A stretch of 64,000 nt of DNA from Anisakis pegreffii (lineage: Eukaryota; Nematoda; Chromadorea; Rhabditida; Anisakidae): the NCBI GenBank assembly GCA_035041965.1, contig JAPYMA010000758.1, positions 124,001 through 188,000 of the forward strand, written 5' to 3'. The notes under the pieces were generated by a model, which saw nothing but the letters and a program-made list of their open reading frames with translations, was not told the DNA's origin and searched no databases. Position numbers and translations under genes: made by a program. Shown in pieces: positions 15,101-27,100 of this stretch. Every line of letters begins with the position of its first letter. The first letter of the stretch is position 1.

Positions 15101-18100
15101 CTTACCAGGAACATCTGAAAATTTTTTTCATTCGTTCACTTCATATCCTACCAATGGAACCGTATTCAGGATTGAAAGGCTGATATAAGCACACGAAATT
15201 CACTCATCGAGCACATAGCAAAACAAATACTCAATTGCATTATCAATATCGCATTCTGATTTCATTCGATTGCTTCAAATTATCGATGGACGCAAACGAT
15301 TTTGGGTTCGAGTAACTGTCACGAACACGCGACACATTGACATTCTCAGATTACCCTGATTTGTGGATACGTATAACCGATATAAGCAAGCAAAAGGAAA
15401 AAACGAACTGTATGGATTCTTCGCCAGAATCGATTCACTCATTAACGGTTCTGATGAGCCAACTTCATTAACTGCCTTCACACGGAATTTATACTCGCCG
15501 TGTTCTTTCAGATCTTTCACCTGCAAACTTTTGGGGTGTTATTTGAGGATATATTTTTTGTTCAAAGAATTGTTGGCTAAGAGCTGAAATGATTGCCGGC
15601 TCAAATTTAGTAATATGTCAATTAGGAGAAGAAATATTATTTCATTCAAATAATACTATGAATCGAATCACCTTGAAATCAGTTCCTTTCGTTTCACCGA
15701 TCTTCACCCAATTACCTGATCGTCCTTCCTGCATCTCGACGATATAAGCTTTTACTGGAGCACCTTCTTGAGGATCTGAAGGTTTCCATTTCAGATCACA
15801 GCCTTTGGCATTAATGTTCGACGTCTCCAGAGGACCGTTCGGTGCTTTCGGCTTATCTTTAACGAATACTTCGAATGGTGCCAACACGGTACCACCTGAA
15901 TTTCCAAGCTCCAATGCCCATTTGCCAGTGTCTTCCTTCTGAGGGTTCTGAAATGGAAGAAAGACTTTGATTCATCTGAAGAAATAAATAAACGAATGAA
16001 TGATTGCTTTCAAACAGTCGAATCAATTAAACGCATCCACAATATGGCTAGTATTCTTTTTATCAAAAGCATTCACCAATCAACACCTACAATCATTCAC
16101 AGACACTCAAAACCAAAATGTCTGCAAGGATAATATGAAGAATGCAATGCAAAATAACCTTGAATTTGATTTCAGCAACATCACCGTTAATAACAACTTC
16201 AACGTCTTTCAGAAGTTTCATATCAACCGGTTTACCATCTCGTTTCAACACTGGTTTTATTGCAGTTCTTCTCGCACCCTTGATTTGGAACGGTATTTTT
16301 ATGACCTCTGGTTTGCCTGCTTCCATATCTATCTGAAAATTCAGTTCGATACTTCACATTTATTCAGAGTAACCGTTCTCATTCACTGAAATTGAATTGA
16401 TATAATTCAACTGCAATTTGATCACACAATCAACGGTCAACAAAACATACAATAAATTCATTGAATCGACATCAATAATCAAGATATCTGTCATAAATGA
16501 GAGTGACAATGTTACGGTAACAATGCGGTCTTAAGGTAGTGATAAGTTATTGATTTAACTTGAGGATTTATTACAGCAAATCGTACACACAAGTTTTTTT
16601 CTGAACAACGATAAAAATGAATGAATGAACGAACCCTTTTGGGTTTCCAATTGAGAATAGGCTTCTTCTCGGCCTCAAGAACTGTGACATTGCAAGATCC
16701 TTCAAGACCAGCCACGTTGATCTCATAAACATCACCTTCACTGAGTTCAATCTTCGATATTTTCAGCATATGTACACCAGCTCGAGACGTTGTCTCGTAT
16801 TTGCCACCAGGCATTGATGTGATTGTTTTACCTTTTGTTGACCAAATTGCTGGCGTTTTTGTATCCTTAATGATTGCATCGTTTATGTCAGTTTCTTACT
16901 GATTGCGTTATAATTGAATTTCTTTGCTTCTTCAATGAATTTCGCATCAACGATGATTCACAATAATGAATTGTTTGGTATTTCAAACAATCAAAAACAC
17001 AATCGTATGCCATTAGGGATTGAGTTACAGTAGCGATAACGATAGGCGACACAGTAAACTGAATAACCTGCGTCTCGCATCTCAGTGTGACATCCTCTTT
17101 TTCAATCACTTCCATATCAGCTAATTTAACGATGAATTTGTTGAGTGCTGAAATAATCATTTGAATTATTTACCTGCTTCCATAATAAATATTGCACCTT
17201 TGAGTAACCATCAATAGAAGCATATTGTGGAATAACAACAAGTCTTGTAAGAGATATTTCATAGTAGGCTTAATGTTGGTCACTGAACGCTGAATATGTC
17301 TGTACAAGTGAGATTTTCACATGAGGTGGACAAAATAAATCACCACCAGCGATTTATTTTTGGTAGCGTAATTGCTCACCGTAAGCTAAGAGAGATACGC
17401 TTTGCTATTACAGTTGCTAGAGCATAATCCTTACTATTCTCCAATTTGGCTAATTGATAAAAGCAGTGACGAACTACAAACCATCAACAATGAGTTGCGC
17501 TAATGTTTGGTCATCCTTGGTGGTGCACTTGTATTCACCATGATCCTCCATTCTGGCATTATTGATAGTTAAACGTCTCTTTCGGCCGACCGCTTCGGCG
17601 ACAAATTTCTTCGAATCCAGGGTGATTTTCACACCGTCATGCCACCACTCCACATCCGCATCTTTATCATTCACATCCGTTTCCAATGTTGTCGTTTCTT
17701 TTTCCATCACTTTTTGCGATTTCAACGGAATCACGAATGTATGGCGTGGTTCTGAATTCATTTTGTAATCACTTACTCTAGCTTGCTGTTGCACAGTGCA
17801 TTTTGCTATTCATTTGTTCGATTATTGTCGTGACTGCCACATAAATAACAACTATTGCCATGCTACACTGATCATTGTTGAAGATATTAGTAATAATACC
17901 AATCACCTTAATTATGCCAGTAATGATCGTAACAATAATGAATTATCATCACGAAAACAACGACTAACCCTCCACATAAACTTGTACTTTACTAAACACA
18001 TCATTAGTGATTTTGGCCATCCATTCTCCCTGATCCTCTTGGATAACTTCTTTGATTGTCAGCGTGAAACGACCAACTGCATCACTTTCGATCAAGAACC

Positions 18101-21100
18101 TTTTATCGTTTTCCCTGAAAATCAACATTCAAATTCTAAAAACATTCATTTCAGTCAACAAAAATTCCTCTTCTTTGCAAAAGTCATCGCTTGAACTGTC
18201 TGTTCCTTACGTAGCTTTGGAATTACAATCTGCACAATTGCGATAGACTGAAGATGGAATGGAAACGAACGCGATCGGTTTGCCGTTGCGATGCCATACA
18301 AGAGGTGCACGCTTGTTGTTAACCTTACAGGTGAGTACCCCTTGTTTGGTACGATAAATTTCTTGAGTGTTTGGAAGAGGTGTGATGAAATTGTATTTCA
18401 TTGGTGGCTCTGTAATTAGAATTGGTAAGCAACTCATTGATGAGTTCACGTTCATATGAACCGGATATTCATAATGTTAACCATCAATCCGTGTCAAAGT
18501 TTGAGACTTATCAATAGAAATGATCAAAATTTATCGTACCATCAACAGTCAAGATAGCTGTTGTGGGCAGTCCGTTGGCTTCACACGTATATTTGCCGCT
18601 ATCATCTACTTCAGGATTATTGATGATGAGTGTACAAACTGCTTTTTCGATCACAATCTTGTACTTCAAACCACCCTGAACACATTCAAATGTTTCATCT
18701 ATTCAATTGGTATCGTCGGGAGGAGTTCTCGAAATGAGGTAATAGATGAATCAACTAACTGAGAAAATCTCTTTTTTATCTTTGTACCATCTGATTTTAG
18801 CGTTTGGTCTGGAATAAACACACTTCCATTCACAAATCTTGTCAACTTGTTGTTGTACAGTCTTATCCTCTAATGGTCTTTCCCATTTCTCTTTCTTTTT
18901 TCCTGGGAATAAAGACTGTCTTCGTTCTGCTTCGGTCATCGGCTTATCCTTCTCTTTTGCTTTACCTGCGCCTCCATCGGCTGATCCATCTGCTGCGCCA
19001 CCCTCGTATTCCCTTCAATTGTAATCACTCATATATTCCTCCATCGCTTATCAATCCTATTGTTTAGATAAATATACGTACAGCTATCCCATTGCTTCAT
19101 TGTTGATCCCATTTCAATTCTCACAATTAGCAAAATTCAAATTCGAAATGTTTCTGAAGCAGTTCGTTATTGAAATAATCACTGATTTGTGTTTGGCTTG
19201 AACTATGGCAAACGACATAATGCTCATTGATTATTTGAGATGAGACGTGAAATATTGGAGCAATGAACCATAAATGAATGAATGCGAGGCACAAAACCTA
19301 TGCTTAAGCATGGAACGTAGATCAAGTCCAGCACCCGAAGTGACAAGCAACTTGACAGCCACTGAATCTTGACCATGTTCGTTCTCGATGGTCAACGTGT
19401 ACGGACCGTCGTCTTGTGAACGACACTTCGTCATTACCAGCATTACTGTGCTTTCTGCACGATCTGTTAAGATTTTGAAACGGCCTCCTGCCATTATCTG
19501 AAATTCCAGCTCAACAACTCAAACAGTATCGAATTTGTTCAAACGCACTTTTCATGGAACAACTCCCGTTGTGTCGTGAGTCATCATTTCAATAGACTAC
19601 CAAAAATATGATACAATGAACACAGCCACTAACTTCTCGTAATCCTTTTGACCATTTGATTTTAGGTACTGGATTTCCTTGTATTTTACACTTGAAAACA
19701 GCCGTTTCATCTGTAATCATCAACAAATTATTCATGACGTTACTGATGTGATAAGGAGTTTTAAAAAATGCATCACTGACTATGTACTTAAAGCTAATTT
19801 TTAATAAAATTTTTGAACGACTCACTTTCAGGTACTGTAACATTTTCGGGTATCTCAGCAATGTGCGGTGGTCCAACAGGTCCAGTGGGCTCAAGTGGTG
19901 TTGATGCCTTCTCAAGAACATCAGAAATGCTTTCACGACGCATATCCACACTACTTCGCCGCTAAAATTTACGTCCTCATTTATAAAGTAATCGAAGGAT
20001 TTATTGGGGTTATGAGGAGTGATAGTGAGTGATCTGTAGGTAAGATAGATGTGAATCTGTAGATTATATCTCAGTATGTCATAGGGTAACGATAGAAGTG
20101 TTGAAGAAGAACGAGCGATTGAAAGAGAGGATGAGCATTTTGAGTCGGTGAAAGAAATAGGTTTGAATTGAAATGAACGCCTGAAGCATGGAAATGACTG
20201 CAACTGAATTTTTCATGACATGTATCCATGAGAATTTGAAAAGCTGGTTTAATGTCAATGGAAGATGCTAATTTGTTTGAAAATATTCCTTTCTTATATA
20301 GTTTTTACAGTTCTCATGACGATAATCTCTTAAAACAATCAAAAATATCGACCCTCTGCGATGACGAATCTGAATTGAATCAATCTTTGTGATGAATTAA
20401 CAAATCTGCAATGAAAATGGATAAAATTCTTTGTGCCATAATGGAATATCCTCTTGACTCTTTTGTTTTGAATGAGTACCGATTTTGAAAGCAATCTCGC
20501 GAGGTGTTGTTAAAGGTTTAGCAAACATGATTCCAGCAGTAAAAGGCGAGTATTCCGGTCAGAAGTAGTAGTATTGAGGAAAGGTGTTGCTGGGAAGAAG
20601 TCTGGCCTCTAGTGTGAAAATTTATGGGCGTAGATGGTTATGAAGAATGTAGCCGACATGGTATGTGAAAACAATGAGATAACACTGTTGATCTTTGGAG
20701 ATAGCTATCATTCACCTGCCAGGCTCAAGATGAGCTACTAGCTAAAGGTCTGAGCTCCATATCTCAAGCGGCTACAAGCCCAGCAAAACGGATAAAAGGG
20801 AGAAAATGGATAGAGGTATAAACAGAGAGAGAGAGAGAGAGAGGCAATATTGAGGATGGTTCAGGCTTACAACCAACGATCCTTTTCGAGAACTATCACC
20901 CATTAGACTGGACTGTCTTCGAACGAATTCATCAGGAAATTCATCAAGAGGCGTAGAGGTGTCACGACGACTGGACAATGACGATGGCGTTGTAGTGGGG
21001 GAAGTATCAGACGAAGTATCAGCTCTTTGCACTTTTTTCAGTTTAATTCCTTCGAGGGGATTCTTTTCTTTGCTATCACTTAATGCTTTCTTCTTTCCAA

Positions 21101-24100
21101 CCTGTTTACCTTGTAGGCTTGCACTTGTTGCTTTTTGCTGTTCTTCGTGCAACTCAGTTGATTCAGTTATTTCTTTCATCTTTAATTACAATACGTTCAT
21201 TCAATATCTCATATTTAGATGCTTATTCTCATGCAACAAATCTATACACATACTATCACATTAAACACGAATAACGTTCAGAATAATGATGGTGAAGCTG
21301 ATAACGGAACCGTGACTGATTTTGCTGAATTGACAAAATAATGATGAAACAATTACCCGTGAACGACCTTCAATCTCTCCTGGCCTCGAAGTTCCACTGG
21401 CAGATCGCCTTAAACCCGATTGTTCCTGAAATTATATCGCACTAATCAGTTACGGGCGGACTTATCTTTCCCAGAGAGTTTGTCTGCTCCATTCGGACTC
21501 TATCCAGGACACATATTCTCAAAATTTTTTAAGGGAGCTTGAGAATCAAAATCACCTAACAGTGATTATAATTGTAAGAATTCTTACTTAACCACGTTCT
21601 TCCTTAAAGGTATCCATTTTCTCATCTGAACGATTCTCTTATGTACATCATTATGACAAGGCATTGATTCGTATCTATTCTTCTTCATTTTTTTCACACT
21701 AATCAGAGGCGATTTACACGAGATTCTAACATGAGCCCAAAGGGAGGTACAGATTTTAATCACCTATACTTTATGCATATAAAATTATGCTGAACTGCAT
21801 ACTTGATACTGTACGACATATCATTCTATCTCAATCTCAGTCCAAACTAAGTCAGCCGATCTCAAATGGCATTGCGCACAAAAATTCAAACTAATGACTT
21901 GCAATGGATCAAAACGATACATTTTTAAAGTACTCGTTTTCGACAATGTGCAAACATTCAATTTGAAACATTGAAACTGGAATTTTCAATATCGAATGAA
22001 ATGTTTAGTTGGATCACCACTAATGACGTGTCTATTCCAGTCAAGCTGTTTTAACAGTTCCAGCAAAAAGGATGCGAAGATTAGAACGCTTCAGAACAAC
22101 TGAAGGGCGGAAAAGAACAGAACAGAGCAGTTTGCTAAAAGTGTGTAATAGGACGATCGCTAATCACTACACTTCTCACTCAGAATCAGTATCTATTGCT
22201 TTAGTCGCCTCTGGAATCGTTGATATTCACGAGTGGTTGTGTTGATTAGCAATATCAGCAGTACGACTACTACGATTGATTCGTTTGCTTATAAAGCTGC
22301 TTCGAAAGGTGCATCATCTGGGAGTTCACCCTGCTCCGACTTATTTTTAAATTCAATAACGCTGTTGAGTGCGTTCGCCTTAAGCAATAGCCGTATTTCT
22401 AAACTAGGTTCATGACACCGAACATAAAAATGATGTATAAAGAACACCCAATCAAACAGCTATAACATCCACAACATTCACAATTTTGTCACTCCGAACT
22501 CAACTTCAACTCTAACGTAAGAATTATGTACGAACTCAGAATGAAGTACATCTTGACAAACAGAACAAGAGACTGTTCAGACAGAAACACCTGTTGATCT
22601 TGAGAACGAACATCTGGAACGGATCAAATGGAACGTGGATTGAGGACTGACTTACTTTTCGTAGTAACATGAACATTATGCAAACAATCGATGACTAGCA
22701 ACGTTACAAACACTGATTTCGTCACAGCAAAATTCTTGCTCTAATGCTGTTCGTGTACGTTGCTTTAAGGAACGTACACAGTATCGCAAAGTTGCTTTTA
22801 CTGCACCTGATAACCCCTTGAGGTTAGTATAGTTCATTGCCCTTCGTTGCAACGATATCATATCATTGATCAAAAACGAAAAACGAAACAACAAATAAGT
22901 TGCATTGTTTACGTCATTTGCTACTGAAGATCCTCGACTTCGGGAGGGCGATTTCTGACGTGCTTCGGCGTCTCGATCCACTTTCTTCAATGCGAATTTT
23001 TGTTGCGCAGGTGCTTCTTCAGCCTTCTTTTTGGGTGTTTTCTTCAGCTGAATCACAAACCACACAAACTTATTGCAGAATAGAACGGATTAGAACAGTT
23101 TGTTAAAACTTATTATTTCATTTACCTTATTTGAAACGATCATCCTGTGAATGAATGACTACTTCAATTTACAATAATCAGTATAATATGATAACATGCG
23201 ATAACTTCAACCCCTTCAACTAACCAGCATCTCGAAGCGTTTATCACTAGTCTGATTATCCCTATGAATTCCGTGTGTATTCTAGGTGCATATAAATTAA
23301 CACAGTGTTGTTATGCACAAAATATGCACAGTGCATCGAGAGTCTGTACTTCGAAATAATTTTGCAAGGAAATCAGGTGGTCAGCCGTCGTCTCGAATAA
23401 TCGAGACAAGACGAGAATTCACCGCCTCGGATAGATTTCAAGAAATAACGACACCTTTCTCGAGATGCACTATTCCAAGAAATGTATAAATAATTTTCGA
23501 AATAATCTTATCCCAGCTTTACTTATCGAAACGAAAATTTCACTCGGACACGCAAACCCTTACACTCGCACCGACCCTCTTCGATTTTGGACGATACTAC
23601 AGCAAACTTCAACAATTCAGTGAACGATTACAGTGAACAATTGAACGCGAACGATCCACTAATTTGTTATTTTGGTAGTCTGAATGCTAATTGACTCTCA
23701 CAATTGACTCCGAGAAAACTTTGTGATGGACGTACTGAAACACACGTGTAACGTACTGACAACGCACTGACAACACGCACAAGTTTTGGTTGTGTGACTT
23801 TATGTGACTTCAACAGATTATTTGACTCCGAATAACATTTAATTATCAGTGGTGGGCAGTGGTGTGCTATTCGCTGTTCCGCTACTAGTGAAGCTTTCGG
23901 TAGCGCGGTACTTCTTTAATAGAGCGGAAATTTGTAACGATCACCTTCGCTACAATATTTTTCTAGCGACATAAGTTATTGGTAGCTTGCGCTGTACTAC
24001 TCAGTATCTCTGACATGATCTACTGTTGACGTCGTCGGAACCAGTTCCATGCTTACCACATCGGAGATCGACGCCGTGACTCTTCATTCAGACATCATTT

Positions 24101-27100
24101 GGTTACTAGTATTATTGCAATTTTTTGGTGAGCGGATTCCATTCGAAGAGAATTCGACATTTCTGATGAATATCGAAAAGATTTTGCCAAATTTCCGACG
24201 GTTTTTCCCCCGCAGAACTCAGTAGCGTGATTGCAGATTTCAACGGTAGATTTGAAAGTGACGATTAGCGGACTAATTTTACTAAGTAGCGTTTTAGTGG
24301 AAACTGGCGCTATTGTTTTCGATTAGTGGCACTTTCAGCGAGAAGCTTCCGCTATTTTTTCGTCAGCGGCGTTACTGACGAATCACTTTTAGCGGGACAA
24401 AGGTGTTTTTTTAGCTAATTGGCGATTAGCGGAGCTGTTTTGTTTTCAGTGGCGTACCCATCACTGATAATCATAATTAGTTTAATGTGACGAACAACTG
24501 ATGAATGAACTTCAACATGACATCTCTTCAAATTGCTATGTGTTCTGGGCGGATTACATGAAACGATCAGTAAACATAAAACGAAACTTGCCATAACGTT
24601 GAACGGAGATGAACTAGATCTAGATAGCGATTGGTCGCCAGTTTGCTTCGACTGCTGAAATGTTATGCCGACAAAGCATTACTACCATTTCTCGGAACAT
24701 CACTCATATAACACAACACTGAACACATATTCAAGGACAAACATTTAAAGATTTGCTCTAATTCATTATATTATACAACTTAGATTTTCCAAGTGTATAC
24801 TACGTCCACGATATCTCTGAGCTGAACAAGCACAGATTACGATAATCGAAAAGTGTACACTCAAAAGATTGCTGATTGGTTAGACATACAGTATACCTCC
24901 ATGAGAAATACCTAACGAAAACAAACAAAAGTCATTACAACAAAATCTGAAATCAACATGAATTATGCTGTGCTTCTAAGACGCAATTTGTTAAGGTATG
25001 CAAAGCATGCACAAACAAACATCAAGTTATTATAATTGCAGCAATATCAAGTTAATTGTATTAAACGACTACATGTGCTATATTGCATCTGAAAACGTTA
25101 CGAGAATATATAGTCGAAGTGGTAATAGCTAGAAAGAGTTCAGCAATCTTATGGTTAAAGATTAAAACTGATTGAATGAAACAGATGAATTCTGTAAAAA
25201 TGCTCGATTTAATGAATTCAGACTCGTATTGTACTGGCTGATGCTTTGTGCCAGTGTAGATGAAAAATGAATTTCGCGAATAAATTCAACTGATATGTGC
25301 TGTTTCAAAATGATTGAACGAATTCATTGACTGAATTTATGTCATGATTTTCAGATGGTAGCATGCTATGAGGTAGATATGGAAATGAGTCTGCGAAGTA
25401 AAAGATGTAAAGCTCTGTGAAATAAAGAAGAATGCTTTGAGCTACAAGAATTATTGTTTTGAGTGTGTAGATGAAAGCGAATGGTAGATGAAATGAAAGC
25501 AACCTCAGGTTTTTGACTAGAAACTCTTCGCGATCGTTGTCCACTGATATTCGGCAATTCGGAGATTGATTCAGACATTTCATCTTCTGAATCACCTTCA
25601 CCTGGTGTTCCACCGCCACTCTGTTGCAATCCAAGTAATTGACTTCTGAGTTGAGGCGAGATAGTGAGTCCGGATGACGGGGTTTCATCCTGTGTTCAAA
25701 TTTTATCGTATATTCATTGATGTTATTTAAGGTTCCATAATTTATTGAAGCTTTTTATTTGGTTATATCATTATATGTGCTAGATGAAGTCAGAAGAAGA
25801 AAAGATATTGTATGGTTAGAAGTGGAATTGATGAGGCAATTATTTTAATTGAGTTAAGGAAAGGTAATAGGAGAAGACAAACTTAAAAATCGAATGACAC
25901 AAGAGAATGCTGTATTGATAAGAATAATAACTCGATGATGAGACGTGATATACGAGTGTAATTCAACAACAGCAAGATATGTAATGTGATGATGGTGATC
26001 GAGTTGGATGAATGCAAAATGAACATCTCAATGGCTTTGTAAATGTTTTAAAGTATGTGGCGACGTGTGTTTATCGAGCTTTTTCTCGAGTGTACTTTCA
26101 TATTTTTGCTTTTTCTCATTGTTTTTATAGTTCGTTTCACCGCATCGTGTTTTGTTTCTCATCTATTCTGTTGCATTATACACTGTGTGATTTCTCTTCA
26201 ATCTCAAGTGCTCATTTTTTATCGCTATATAAACATAATTCTTCATTATCACTTCATCATATATCTTTATCTATGGTACAATTATTCATTATTATGCAAA
26301 ATCTATTTTGCAGTTCAAAAGCATTTTATTGTAATACGTGAATAATGCAAAGATATTGAATAATGAATCGCTATCTTAATTGCATACTCAACCACATTCA
26401 ACGCAGCAATTTCGCTGAGTTTAGCAAAACGGCTCTTTGATATTTTTCAACTACCTAGCCTTAATGCATCAAATATCATCTTATCTACAGTAAATGATCA
26501 AACATCTTCTCCAACCAACTCATTTATTAACTAAATTATTATGTTTCGCTAATATATTCACCAAATTTCTATGGAAAAACATGTGGGACGCAAATGCCCT
26601 CTTACTTATATTGGATGCAAGAGTGAGAATATTCAAGTTGAAAGATGTTGTCTGGCATTCGTATGCTATCACAAAATTATGGTGAATTGTTTCATCTTGC
26701 AGTCTCTTCATCGTTAACCACCGACATTTGAATCCATTTTGATTCATCTCATGCTTTGGTTTTAGTTCAGAAGACGATTGGACCACAACTTGGATTTGCA
26801 CTCAGACAGATGTTCGATTATTAAAAGAGATCAAATCAAAAGATACGCGATCATAATAAAACTCAGGAGTGATGGCTGCGAAATGAATCAGTTCGACGGC
26901 ATTAGTATCACAAACCGTCGTTGCAGACGTGATGAAACAATGGGTAAGCGTTTTGATTTTATGATGGATTGAGGTTTTACAATGGATAGAACGAAATAAT
27001 ATTGATGAAGTGAGAAATTTTACCGATGCGCTACTCGATTTGGAAACAGTGAATGAACGTAAGTGGGTTGGTGTTGGTGAGTCAGAGTCCGAGTACTGAC

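Larger units (their letters stand above)
5788..15520 (-). other. unc-22: unc-22 exons 27-50: alternating Fn3 and Ig repeats, finely split
   Basis: Exons: 15409-15520, 14794-15114, 14511-14695, 14100-14304, 13718-13841, 13291-13535, 12957-13109, 12673-12824, 12367-12531, 11908-12175, 11698-11780, 11252-11471, 10838-10989, 10548-10698, 10162-10358, 9672-9911, 9104-9245, 8681-8876, 8304-8493, 7599-7927, 7136-7296, 6592-6876, 6135-6298, 5788-5938. They encode Fn3-Fn3 pairs separated by Ig10 to Ig14. Introns often fall at the Fn3-to-Ig boundary in phase 1, for example ...AKPRH|LAPRI. The 13291 donor (CCAT|gttaga) and the 13109 acceptor are chosen for frame only and may shift by a few residues. The intron before exon 30 has an in-frame upstream acceptor (see findings). 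Confidence 0.94.

Noticed and set aside
371..19961. Regular repeated DNA words that could look like an array
   Set aside because: The periodicity comes from Ig and Fn3 protein domains (about 280-300 bp) and is coding; no spacers and no short identical direct repeats as in CRISPR.
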